Origin: an uncultured Planctomycetaceae bacterium
GTDB lineage: Bacteria; Planctomycetota; Planctomycetia; Pirellulales; UBA1268
Direction of reading: 5' to 3'
Assembly (NCBI GenBank): GCA_937900985.1
Contig: CALCGM010000532.1
Span: forward strand, 1 to 9,664
DNA: 9,664 bases
Shown: piece by piece, positions 1-6,928 of the stretch
How positions within the stretch are numbered: position 1 is the first letter of the stretch
How the letters are laid out: the number at the start of each line of letters is the position of its first letter
Program-made: the position numbers and the translations under genes
Notes under the pieces: generated by a model
What the model saw: the letters and a program-made list of their open reading frames with translations, nothing else
What the model was told of the DNA's origin: nothing
The model's database searches: none

Positions 1-2
1 CA

Positions 3-79
3 AGCGGGACGGGTCCACGGGCCGCGGAGCGGCCTCGGCGGAGCCGAGGGGCCTTCGGCCCCCGCGGACCCGTCCCGTT
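3..79. repeat. GC-rich cloverleaf-forming inverted-repeat element
   Basis: An outer 12-bp perfect inverted repeat (5-16 with 66-77) extends outward by a G-T pair (4/78) and an A-T pair (3/79). After one mismatch (17/65) it continues inward with four G/C pairs (18-21 with 61-64). The interior divides exactly into three hairpins with three-base loops: 22-25/29-32 (loop GGA), 33-39/43-49 (loop GGA) and 50-53/57-60 (loop TTC). No base is left unpaired at the four-way junction. On the minus strand it begins 9 bases after the ribokinase stop, so it would form the 3' end of that transcript and could block read-through or stabilise the message. No T-tract is visible in the three window bases beyond it, so a classical intrinsic terminator is not shown. 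It could equally be a dispersed intergenic repeat. Only one copy was seen in this window. Confidence 0.75.
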
Positions 80-88
80 CAATCCGCA

Positions 89-1036
89 TCAGCTGATCAG
101 CAGGGCTTCAATTTCGCTGCGGTGGGGAGCGGAGCTTTGGGCGCCGGGGCGGGTGACGGCGATGGCAGCGGCGGCGGTGGCGAAGCTGGCGGCGTCGGGA
201 AGGCTCTGCCCTTCAGCGAGGGCGACGGCGAGGGCTCCGTTGAAGACGTCGCCGGCGGCCACGGTGTCGACGGCGGCGACGGGCCGGCTTGGTATGTGGC
301 GGGGCTCTGCAGCTGAGGCGGCGTCGAGCACAACGCAGCCGTCGCTGCCGAGGGTGATGATCGCGGCGGCGGCGCCGCGGGCGATGAGCTGGCTCGCGGC
401 GGCAGCGGCGGTGTCTTGGTTCTTGACATCGTGGCCGGTGAGCAGGCCCGCCTCAGACTCGTTTGGGGTGATCAGGTGGAGCCTGGCAAGCAGGTCGTCG
501 TCGAGCGGGCATGCGGGGGCCGGATTGAGGATCACCGGCCGCCCTGCTCCGCTGGCGATCTCGACGACCCTGCGAACCGCTGGCAGCGGGATCTCCAGCT
601 GCACGATCACCATGTCGGCAGCGGCAATCGCGTCGGCAGCGGCGTCGATGTCGGCGGGCGTGAGCAGGCTGTTGGCCCCGGAGGCGACAGCGATCGAGTT
701 TTCACCCTGAGCGTCGATCAGGATCACGGCCACGCCGGAGGCCACGCCGGCTGCGCGGCGCACATGGTCGGTGACAATGCCCTCAGCCTCATAGCTGCGG
801 ATGGCCGCCTCGCCAAAATCGTCGTCACCGACCTTGGCCACAAACGTCACATGTCCACCGGCGCGGGCTGCCGCCACTGCCTGGTTGGCGCCTTTGCCAC
901 CACCAACCTGCGAGAACGCGCCGCCGAGCACCGTTTCGCCCGGCTTCGGCAGCACGGCGGTCCGCATCACCAGATCGGTGTTGGCGCTCCCCACGACGAC
1001 GATTCGCGGGCCTTCAGCTGAACTGCGGGTGGACAT
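89..1036 (-). CDS. rbsK: Ribokinase (PfkB-family sugar kinase)
   Basis: A 315-residue cytoplasmic kinase, close to the usual ribokinase length of about 310, expected to phosphorylate D-ribose (or a similar sugar) at O5 with ATP. Visible motifs are the N-terminal GSANTD (residues 16-21), the PfkB signature GGGKGANQ (45-52), NPAPA (171-175), TPNESE (190-195), and the C-terminal anion-hole signature DTVAAGD (257-263) with D263 as the expected catalytic base. The AAGD form is normal for ribokinases. The frame is open a further 62 codons upstream, but that stretch overlaps the preceding gene and has no kinase character. ATG 1036 is preferred: GAGG lies 7 bases before it and homology begins 10 residues in. 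It follows the secreted protein gene by 22 bases on the same strand, so the two are probably co-transcribed. Ribose specificity is inferred from family motifs; another pentose or deoxysugar is possible. Confidence 0.93.
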   Translation of the reverse strand: MSTRSSAEGPRIVVVGSANTDLVMRTAVLPKPGETVLGGAFSQVGGGKGANQAVAAARAGGHVTFVAKVGDDDFGEAAIRSYEAEGIVTDHVRRAAGVASGVAVILIDAQGENSIAVASGANSLLTPADIDAAADAIAAADMVIVQLEIPLPAVRRVVEIASGAGRPVILNPAPACPLDDDLLARLHLITPNESEAGLLTGHDVKNQDTAAAAASQLIARGAAAAIITLGSDGCVVLDAASAAEPRHIPSRPVAAVDTVAAGDVFNGALAVALAEGQSLPDAASFATAAAAIAVTRPGAQSSAPHRSEIEALLIS

Positions 1037-1058
1037 GGCGAGGCCTCGAGCGGAAAAA

Positions 1059-3197
1059 TCATTCGGCGGCTTCAGCCACGGCGGCCAGCTCTGCCAGGTC
1101 GTCTGGCGAGGAGGCAGGATCAAACCCAGTCGCAGCCTCGATGCCGAGTAGCGCCCTGTGTCGGGCGTCGAGTGTGTGGCGGAGTGTGGCATCCTGCGTG
1201 GCCACATACACCCCCACGACATGAATCGTGTCGCGGATCAGCACGGTGCCATCGCGAACATCAGCGGTCACGTCGTGTGTGCCGTCGGCATCGACGCGAA
1301 AGATGTGCCCAGCGTCTTGAAGCCAGCCTGGCACGGTGAAGGCAAGCTCTGCGTCCCGGGGCGTGAAGCGAAACACGTTCTGCTCGCTGTCGATCGTGTA
1401 GGCGAGGTCGTGGGCGGCGAGCACCGCAGCCTGCGGGCTGGCGAGCACGGTGAGGTCCCAGGAAGGATCGCCCGGCTCGCCGATCCGCTCGTGGGAGCTC
1501 AGCGACGCGGACAGCAGCAGCTCTGCGAGCATCGTCGCCTCGCGGTTGACGCGGGTGATCGGCTCGATCAGATCCGGGAAGGCAACGAGGCTCTTGAGGC
1601 TGAGATTAAACCAGTAGAGTGAGTGCACACCGTTGCCCAGCCCATGCCAGGCCTGGCTGCGGAGCTCGTCGGGCGTGGGCGACGCACGGCGAGGGTTCCA
1701 GGGTCCGCCCCAGCCATCGTGGGCTCCCTGCGACCAGATCGCGATCGGGGCTGGCCGCCAGTGGTGGGCAAGGCTGCGGGTCATGTCGCCAATCGTCTCC
1801 AGGGGCGCTCCCCAGCGGATCGATTCGCCGCCCCAGCGGTCATAGCCCCGCCAGTTGTCCGCCGCGGGCGCGGTCACGCGATACGCGTCGTAGTGGGCGA
1901 AGTCGGAGAGGCCCGCATAGTGGCACCAGTTTCGCTCCTCGCTGAAGGTCACTGACGTCGGCAGCCTGGTGGGCTGATACGGAGCGAGCCGTTCCCACAC
2001 CTCCTGCGGCGGCACCGGTCGGCCACCCCCATACTGCGGCTCACCGATGAACTCAACGGCATGGATCGTGGGCAGCATCTCGTCGGTGTCGTAGCGGGCG
2101 GTGTCGCCGAGCCGGTTGAACCGTTTGAGCGGATAGGCCGCGTAGAGGTCGGGGGTGTCGGTGTAGCCGGCCACTTCTTCGATCTGCCCGGTGTTGATGT
2201 GCATGCGGCGAAGGGTCTTGAGGTAGGGCAGGCTCGTCAGACTGTTGCCCTCGGCGAGCCTGCTCGCCACCCAGCCACCGCTGATGTCAAACGCCTCCGG
2301 CCTGATGCGGACGCGGGCCCCCACGGAATGCCGCCCGCCCTCGTCGTCGGCCAGCACAACCTCCAGCACCGCGTAGCCGAGCGGGAGGGGCTCTCCATCG
2401 ATGACCACGATGCCCGCCTCACCGGCCCCGATCGCGCCCTCGGCAGGCATCCGCTGCACACGAGCGATTCCCGCAGCCGTTTCGTGGTGGCCTGCCTCAA
2501 GGTCGATGGAACGGGCCGGCAGAAAGGCCTGGTGCAGGCCCCTGCGTGCGGGCAGCCAGAGCTCGGCACGCACCGGCCGCATCGCTTGTCTGTTCGCGTT
2601 GCGGAGGTGGATCACGATCCGCTCCGGCTCAATCGCAGCCCCCGTGCCACGGGCGGCGGGCTCGTCAGCGAGATTCACAAAGACCACCTTCTCGAGCCAG
2701 CAGGCGGGCTCTGCTATCGAAAACTCCTGCGACGGCTGGCCTGCCACATCAAGCGTGTGCTCAGTGCCCACGGCCCAGGCCGCGGACCTGCCATTGAAAG
2801 CGAGCACCGCCAAGCCGCCCGGCGGCAGCGGCACCTGCTCTTCGAGCCAGCTTGCCGGCGTGTCGTGCCAGGCCCAGAGGCCGTCGGCCCGCAACTGCTC
2901 GGCCCCCACGCCGTCAAAGGCCACGGGTGTGTCGCGGCCGAGGGAGAGCGGCTCTTCGGTGTCGTTGACCACAAACAGCTCGACCCGGGCCGCCGGCTCC
3001 ACCTCCGACGGCCGTCGCCAGCGGAGCACCGGGCTCGGACGGTGCGGCGTGACGGTCAGGTCAACGAGCACTTGGCCCATCACATCTCGCGGGAGCCAAA
3101 GCAGCGACAGCAGAAGCAACCAGCCCCCATGCAGGCGGTACGCAGCGAGAGAACCGGCCGGCCACCAGCGAACGAGACGCCACTCCCTCAAATGCAT
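1059..3197 (-). CDS. Secreted protein with glycoside-hydrolase-like core
   Basis: A 712-residue exported protein that I cannot assign to a named family. The N-terminus is basic and then strongly hydrophobic (about residues 24-36, rich in Leu and Trp), with a plausible signal cleavage near VMG/QV (residues 41-42). About 45-300 look like beta-sandwich modules (alternating hydrophobic strands, many Pro and Gly turns). About 305-560 look like a TIM barrel: a strand-helix start SLPYLKTLRRMHINT, acidic clusters such as EFIGEP (382-387) and SEERNW (419-424), IAIWSQGAHDGW, then RSQAWHGLGNGVHSLYWFN. The last resembles the R-Q-x-W-x-x-x-x-x-G stretch near the end of several retaining glycoside hydrolases. 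A short beta-rich C-terminal domain follows (about 575-670). The catalytic acids are not established. Start: ATG 3197 is preferred over GTG 3233 because GGAG (3207-3210) precedes it by 9 bases. Its pairing with ribokinase suggests a carbohydrate substrate. Confidence 0.8.
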   Translation of the reverse strand: MHLREWRLVRWWPAGSLAAYRLHGGWLLLLSLLWLPRDVMGQVLVDLTVTPHRPSPVLRWRRPSEVEPAARVELFVVNDTEEPLSLGRDTPVAFDGVGAEQLRADGLWAWHDTPASWLEEQVPLPPGGLAVLAFNGRSAAWAVGTEHTLDVAGQPSQEFSIAEPACWLEKVVFVNLADEPAARGTGAAIEPERIVIHLRNANRQAMRPVRAELWLPARRGLHQAFLPARSIDLEAGHHETAAGIARVQRMPAEGAIGAGEAGIVVIDGEPLPLGYAVLEVVLADDEGGRHSVGARVRIRPEAFDISGGWVASRLAEGNSLTSLPYLKTLRRMHINTGQIEEVAGYTDTPDLYAAYPLKRFNRLGDTARYDTDEMLPTIHAVEFIGEPQYGGGRPVPPQEVWERLAPYQPTRLPTSVTFSEERNWCHYAGLSDFAHYDAYRVTAPAADNWRGYDRWGGESIRWGAPLETIGDMTRSLAHHWRPAPIAIWSQGAHDGWGGPWNPRRASPTPDELRSQAWHGLGNGVHSLYWFNLSLKSLVAFPDLIEPITRVNREATMLAELLLSASLSSHERIGEPGDPSWDLTVLASPQAAVLAAHDLAYTIDSEQNVFRFTPRDAELAFTVPGWLQDAGHIFRVDADGTHDVTADVRDGTVLIRDTIHVVGVYVATQDATLRHTLDARHRALLGIEAATGFDPASSPDDLAELAAVAEAAE

Positions 3198-3435
3198 CAC
3201 AAGGTTCTCCGTCAGGAGCCACGGCTGGGCCACGGCAGGCTGGAAACAGTCTACCGACGAGCCTGCGGGGAAGTGCGTCGTCGTCGGTTCGCGATTCCTT
3301 CGTCAAGGGGGCATACTCATGACCCGGATGGACCTGACGCAGGGGGCAGCGATCGCCTTGGGCTCCAGGCTCGTTGCCAGTTGAGGCCGCCAATCTGCAA
3401 CTCGCACACGCGCGCACAGCACAAGGAGAAAACCG
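3198..3435. promoter_or_regulatory. Divergent intergenic region
   Basis: This 238-base gap separates the minus-strand secreted protein gene from the plus-strand oxidoreductase and must hold the promoters of both unless transcription enters from outside. A minus-strand TTGACG (-35-like) is visible near 3318-3323, but no -10 box sits at the right distance, so I do not call a promoter. On the plus side, AAGGAG (3423-3428) is a strong ribosome binding site 7 bases before the ATG at 3436. Just before it is a 16-base strictly alternating pyrimidine-purine tract (3403-3418). No gene is supported here. Confidence 0.5.
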
Positions 3436-4785
3436 ATGACATGCCCCAACTCACGCCGCCGCTTCCTGGCGACTGCAGCCGCATCAACGGCGGCGGTGAC
3501 GATCCTGCCGTCCGGGCTGGCCCGCACCTACGCCGCGAATGAAAAGCTCAACATCGCCTCGATTGGGGCCGGTGGCCGGGCGGCGAGCGTGCTGCGGGGA
3601 GTCGAGTCGGAAAACATCGTGGCCCTCTGCGACGTCGATGAGCAGCGGGCTGCTGAGAGCTTCGCCCGGTATCCGAAGGCCCAGCGGTTTAAGGACTACC
3701 GGGTGATGCTCGACGAGCTGCACGGCTCGATCGACGCAGTGATTGTGGCCACGCCCGATCATCATCACTTTCATGCCTCGATGGCCGCCCTGCGGCTGGG
3801 CAAGCATGTGTACTGCGAGAAGCCGCTGACACACTCGGTGTGGGAGGCGAGGCAGCTGACCGCCGCAGCTCGCGAGGCAGGCGTGGCCACGCAGATGGGG
3901 AATCAGGCTCAGGCCTCCAAAGACACCAGGCGGGTGCAGGAGTTTCTCCTCGACAATGCGATTGGCCCGGTTCGCGAGGTTCATATCTGGACCGACCGGC
4001 CGGGGCGTGGGCTCGATGGGGAGTTTTGGGCCCAGGGCATCGCCCGCCCTCGCGACGCGGCCGCGGTGCCCGCAACGCTCGACTGGGATCTCTGGCTCGG
4101 GCCGGCGCCGGCCAGGCCCTACAACCCAGCGTATGTACCGTTTGCGTGGCGCGGCTGGTGGGACTTCGGCACCGGAGCTCTTGGCGACATGGGATGTCAC
4201 TACTTTGATCCAGTGGTGCGGGCCCTGAAGCTCGGGCCGCCCTCGAGCGTGGAGGCGACGTCGACCCGGGTCAACGAAGAAACGTATCCGATGGGCTCAC
4301 TCGTGACCTTTCGCTTCCCGGCTCGCGAGTCGATGCCTGCGGTCAAGCTCACCTGGTACGACGGCGGTCTGAGGCCAGCGAGGCCAGCGGCGCTCGCCAA
4401 AGGGGATGTGATTGGTCCCAATGGGCTGATGCTGGTGGGCGACGACGGGCTGCTGATGAGCGACTGGGAGGGCTGGTGGCTGCTTCCCGATGAACTGGCA
4501 GCGGCGTACGGCGAGCCGCCGAAGCTGTTGCCGCGTTCGCCGGGGCACTACGAAGAGTGGCTGCTGGCGTGCCGGGGAGGTGACCCTGCCGGCGCATCGT
4601 TTGACTTTGCCGGCCCACTCACCGAGACCGTGCTGCTGGGCAACGTCGCTCTCCGCGGGCAGCTTCGGGAAGGGCTGACGCAGCAACGACTGCTCTGGGA
4701 TTCCGAGAACATGACGTTTCCTGGCAGCGAGGAGGCCGACCAGTTTCTCCGCCGCGAGTACCGCCCGGGCTGGCACGACATGTGA
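3436..4785 (+). CDS. Tat-exported Gfo/Idh/MocA family oxidoreductase
   Basis: A 449-residue NAD(P)-dependent sugar-type dehydrogenase of the kind abundant in planctomycetes. It starts with a twin-arginine signal: SRRRFLATAAA at residues 6-16, a hydrophobic stretch to about 29 and an Ala-rich cleavage area near 33-34, so export across the cytoplasmic membrane is expected. The Rossmann domain follows, with IGAGGRA (43-49), an acidic residue after strand 2 (LCDVD, D66) favouring NAD(H), ATPDHHH (105-111) and the family signature EKPLTH (128-133). The C-terminal alpha/beta domain carries GALGDMGCHYFD (247-258), with H255 in the usual catalytic position, and ends with the HYEEWLLACRGG and NVALR segments typical of the bacterial subfamily. 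The start is supported by AAGGAG 7 bases upstream. It is divergent from the secreted protein/ribokinase pair, suggesting a shared sugar pathway. The substrate is unknown; inositol-, glucose-fructose- or N-acetylhexosamine-type reactions all occur in the family. Confidence 0.93.
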   Translation: MTCPNSRRRFLATAAASTAAVTILPSGLARTYAANEKLNIASIGAGGRAASVLRGVESENIVALCDVDEQRAAESFARYPKAQRFKDYRVMLDELHGSIDAVIVATPDHHHFHASMAALRLGKHVYCEKPLTHSVWEARQLTAAAREAGVATQMGNQAQASKDTRRVQEFLLDNAIGPVREVHIWTDRPGRGLDGEFWAQGIARPRDAAAVPATLDWDLWLGPAPARPYNPAYVPFAWRGWWDFGTGALGDMGCHYFDPVVRALKLGPPSSVEATSTRVNEETYPMGSLVTFRFPARESMPAVKLTWYDGGLRPARPAALAKGDVIGPNGLMLVGDDGLLMSDWEGWWLLPDELAAAYGEPPKLLPRSPGHYEEWLLACRGGDPAGASFDFAGPLTETVLLGNVALRGQLREGLTQQRLLWDSENMTFPGSEEADQFLRREYRPGWHDM

Positions 4786-4810
4786 GCATCCCGTGGACTG
4801 TGGCCGCGGA

Positions 4811-4827
4811 GGAAACGGTGCGTTTTC
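4811..4827 (+). terminator. Candidate weak terminator hairpin
   Basis: GGAAACG (4811-4817) pairs with CGTTTTC (4821-4827), including one G-T pair, around a three-base GTG loop. It lies 25 bases after the oxidoreductase stop. The 3' arm itself carries the T-run and the sequence after it is G-rich rather than T-rich, so this is not a textbook intrinsic terminator. The rest of the 125-base gap before dapB shows no gene. Confidence 0.3.
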
Positions 4828-4910
4828 GTGGGCTGCGGGCCGCTGGTTGCTGTTGGCGGACGGGCGGGTAGGTTGGCGGGATCATTTTACCATTTCCCGG
4901 AGGCCGCCTG

Positions 4911-5738
4911 ATGACCGCTCCTTCGTCGCTTCGCGTTGTCGTGCATGGTGCGGCTGGCCGCATGGGCCGCCGAGTGGTGGCCGCCGCTGCTGCGGATGCA
5001 CGCATTGACGTGGTTGCCGCAATCGACGCGGCGGGCTGCCCGCATCTGGGCGAGGATGCTGGCACGTTGGCGGGCCTAGGTAGCCTCGGGGTGCCGGTGA
5101 CTGTCGACTGGGATGGCCCGGCCGATGTGATCATCGATTTCTCGTTGCCCGGGGCGGTCGCCTCCATCGCCCGCAAGGCCGTCGAGCGGAAGGTGCCGCT
5201 GGTGGTGGCGACCACCGGGATGGATACCACCGATCTCTATGAAGTGGAGAAGGCTCGCCAGTCGATCCCTGTGCTCGTCTCGCCGAGCATGTCGCTGGCG
5301 GTCAATGTGGCGATGGACCTCGTGGGCCGTGCTGGCCGGCTGCTCGGCCGTGTCGGCGGTCGCACCGATGTGGAGATCATTGAGTGCCATCACCATCACA
5401 AGGAAGACGCCCCCAGCGGCACGGCCTTGAAGTTTGGCCAGATCGTCGGTGAAGCCATCCTCCACGATCACCCGCCAGGGGCCGCCCGTGTCGCGCACGG
5501 CCGGGAAGGCCGCGTCGGGCCACGACCAGCAGGTGAGATCGGCTACCACGCCGTCCGTGCGGGCGACAACCCTGGCGAACACACCATCCTCTTTGGCATG
5601 GATGGGGAGAGCCTTTCGGTTAATGTGCGTGCCTCCAGCCGCGACTGCTACGCACACGGCGCAGTCGCTGCCGCGGTGTTTCTCGTGGGGCAGAAGCCGG
5701 GCAGCTACTCGATGCGGGATGTGCTCGGCATCGAATGA
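4911..5738 (+). CDS. dapB: 4-hydroxy-tetrahydrodipicolinate reductase
   Basis: A 275-residue cytoplasmic enzyme, normal length for DapB. It reduces the dehydrated form of 4-hydroxy-tetrahydrodipicolinate to tetrahydrodipicolinate with NAD(P)H in the diaminopimelate/lysine pathway. Visible motifs are the nucleotide-binding GAAGRMG (13-19), DFSLP (76-80), ATTG (100-103), PSMSLAVNV (125-133) and the DapB signature ECHHHHKEDAPSGTA (158-172). H160, H161 and K164 match E. coli H159/H160/K163, and PSGTA forms the substrate loop. The start is supported by GGAGG (4899-4903) 7 bases upstream. At the cofactor-specificity site it has D39-A40 where E. coli has Glu-Arg; loss of the Arg suggests a preference for NADH. 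It sits alone: no other dap gene is in the window, and its neighbours are unrelated. The identification is secure. Confidence 0.97.
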   Translation: MTAPSSLRVVVHGAAGRMGRRVVAAAAADARIDVVAAIDAAGCPHLGEDAGTLAGLGSLGVPVTVDWDGPADVIIDFSLPGAVASIARKAVERKVPLVVATTGMDTTDLYEVEKARQSIPVLVSPSMSLAVNVAMDLVGRAGRLLGRVGGRTDVEIIECHHHHKEDAPSGTALKFGQIVGEAILHDHPPGAARVAHGREGRVGPRPAGEIGYHAVRAGDNPGEHTILFGMDGESLSVNVRASSRDCYAHGAVAAAVFLVGQKPGSYSMRDVLGIE

Positions 5739-5939
5739 GGCTCGGCTGGTTGGTCGTCAGCTTCCCCATCCATCAGCACCCGCGAGAGCAGTTTGACGTC
5801 CACGACCAGATCGACCGCGACCGATTGGTGATGGTGTGGTGCCTGCACCGCGTCGAGTGGCTTGGCGTTCTCGTCGCGGGGGTCTGGACGGCGGATCCTG
5901 CCAGTCCGAGCGGAAGCGGCCAACACCGCCGAGATTCCT
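5739..5939. other. Gap after dapB with no convincing gene
   Basis: This is the first part of a 354-base stretch between dapB and the UPF0316 start that holds no intact gene. A 73-codon frame begins at 5735 and overlaps the dapB stop as ATGA, which could mean translational coupling, but its product resembles nothing I know and is rich in His, Arg and Trp as expected of out-of-frame GC-rich DNA. No terminator or promoter is evident. Confidence 0.5.
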
Positions 5940-6041
5940 GTGGACCGCGTCGCTGAGACGTTTGTCGGCCCGAGCGTCATCGAAGGGGTTGGCGTCTTTG
6001 CCGCCGAACCCATTGCGGCTGGCCGAATCATCTACGCAACC
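5940..6041 (+). pseudogene. SET-domain N-terminal fragment
   Basis: From GTG 5940 the frame reads VDRVAETFVGPSVIEGVGVF followed by AAEPIAAGRIIY, ending at 6035. This matches the first two strands of SET-domain proteins (family pattern: V-x-x-S-x-I-x-G-x-GVFA-x-x-x-I-x-x-G-x-x-I). Nothing SET-like follows: the NHxC/ELxxDY regions that bind S-adenosylmethionine and lysine are absent in all three frames, and after about 19 low-complexity residues the same frame enters the UPF0316 protein. The simplest reading is the remnant of a truncated SET gene. Alternatively the frame, open from 5832, is translated as a fusion: a weak GAG lies 6 bases before GTG 5940 and none is seen before ATG 6093. The match is by eye over about 25 residues. 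Confidence 0.5.
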
Positions 6042-6092
6042 CGCCCACACACCTCCCCCCAACCCCAGCTTTGCGACATCCAGTGCACCACC

Positions 6093-6677
6093 ATGCACGA
6101 ACAACTGCTGCCGCTCGTCGTATTTCTGGCAGAGATGACTGTGGTCACCATCTCCACGATGCGGATCATCTTCATTGGCCGTGGCCTCAAGAAAATGGCG
6201 GCCAGCCTCGGCTTCTTTGAGGTGTCGATCTGGCTCTTTGCGATCGGCCAGGTGATGAGCAACCTTGACCGCCCGCTGTGCTTTGCTGGCTTTGCCGGTG
6301 GCTTCGTCGCAGGCAACTACCTCGGCATGACACTCGAACAACGGATCGCGTTCGGCTCCGTGCTGGTCCGGGTGATCACAAACCGTGATTCAGGGCGTCT
6401 GATCGAGCTCCTTCGCGCGGCGGGGTGCGGCGTCACGCGGGTTGGGGCGCACGGTCTGCAAGGGCCAGTGGAGATCGTGTTTACGGTCATCCAGCGGCGG
6501 CGGCTGAGCGACGTGCTCACCGTCGTCAGAGAGTTTGATGCCAACGCCTTATACTCGATCGACGAACTCCGCGACAGCACGCACAGGGGAGGTTGGTCTT
6601 CGCAGACCGCCCCCACGCTTCCGCTGCCTGCTTCTGATCACGTGCAAGCCGCCGGGGCCACAAGGCTTGCCGCCTGA
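6093..6677 (+). CDS. UPF0316 family membrane protein (DUF5698/DUF2179)
   Basis: A 194-residue inner-membrane protein of unknown function. Residues 5-28 form the first transmembrane helix and run into TMRIIFIGRGLKK, 36-56 the second (SLGFFEVSIWLFAIGQVM, a family hallmark) and 62-80 the third (a Gly/Ala-rich AGFAGGFVAGNYLGM). About 88-165 form the soluble DUF2179-type domain: SVLVRVITNRDSGRLIELLR, then GVTRVGAHGLQGPVEIVFTV. The last 28 residues, rich in Ala, Pro and Ser, look unconserved. Family members usually begin a few residues before the first helix, so ATG 6093 is the homology-based start, but no Shine-Dalgarno precedes it. The frame is open upstream to 5832 through a SET-like fragment, so a longer fused product from GTG 5940 or TTG 5862 cannot be excluded. 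It does not appear functionally linked to dapB before it or the esterase after it. Confidence 0.85.
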   Translation: MHEQLLPLVVFLAEMTVVTISTMRIIFIGRGLKKMAASLGFFEVSIWLFAIGQVMSNLDRPLCFAGFAGGFVAGNYLGMTLEQRIAFGSVLVRVITNRDSGRLIELLRAAGCGVTRVGAHGLQGPVEIVFTVIQRRRLSDVLTVVREFDANALYSIDELRDSTHRGGWSSQTAPTLPLPASDHVQAAGATRLAA

Positions 6678-6773
6678 CTTCTGGGAGAGGCCGCCTGCCC
6701 GGACTGCTCGCGCTCAGCGACGCGCCCCATGACGCGGCCATTGCGGGCGGTTTAAACTGCTGCGATTGGGGTG

Positions 6774-6923
6774 ACCGGCGCGTGCCGCCCCCGGGGAGGG
6801 GCACGACACGCTCCGCCGGTTGGCGGGAATTGCTGACCATGCCCACAGCAAATCGTTTCCGCGAGGCATCCCTCCTGCCGAGCAGAGGGTTGGCCTCTGG
6901 GGGTGATCCCTCTTTCCGAAAGG
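6774..6923 (+). promoter_or_regulatory. Structured 5' leader of the esterase gene
   Basis: The 251 bases between the UPF0316 stop and the esterase start hold no gene but several stems. Stem 1: ACCGGCG (6774-6780) with CGCCGGT (6814-6820), stacked directly on CGTGCC (6781-6786) with GGCACG (6800-6805), leaving an 8-base bulge. Stem 2: TTGCTG (6830-6835) with CAGCAA (6846-6851). Stem 3: CCCTC-c-TGC (6870-6878) with GCAGAGGG (6882-6889). Stem 4: CAGAGG (6883-6888) with CCTCTG (6894-6899), which excludes stem 3. A small CTTT/AAAG stem (6912-6915 with 6919-6922) includes most of the AAAGG ribosome site (6919-6923). A weak promoter candidate is ATGACG (6729-6734), 18 bases, TAAACT (6753-6758). The pairing is seen in the sequence; a regulatory role is inference. 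It matches no riboswitch class I know. Confidence 0.35.
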
Positions 6924-6928
6924 TCTCC

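Noticed and set aside
1039..1048. 10-bp palindrome CGAGGCCTCG containing the ribokinase ribosome site
   Set aside because: It has no loop and so cannot form a useful hairpin. It could be a protein site, but nothing else supports that.
3403..3418. 16-base alternating pyrimidine-purine tract, potential Z-DNA, before the oxidoreductase start
   Set aside because: A short tract of this kind is common by chance in GC-rich DNA, and nothing else supports a role.
2061..3542. Very long plus-strand open frame (493 codons) opposite the secreted protein gene
   Set aside because: It lies antisense to a gene with a signal peptide, ribosome site and protein-like composition. Its product is rich in Arg, His, Gly and Pro with no motif, as expected for the shadow of GC-rich coding DNA.
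5735..5956. 73-codon frame overlapping the dapB stop as ATGA
   Set aside because: The overlap is attractive, but the product has no recognisable motif, the composition looks out-of-frame, and the frame runs through the DNA that encodes the SET-like fragment in another frame.
6644..6670. 7-bp inverted repeat GCAAGCC/GGCTTGC at the end of the UPF0316 gene, a possible terminator
   Set aside because: It lies inside the coding region, has a 13-base loop, and no T-tract follows.
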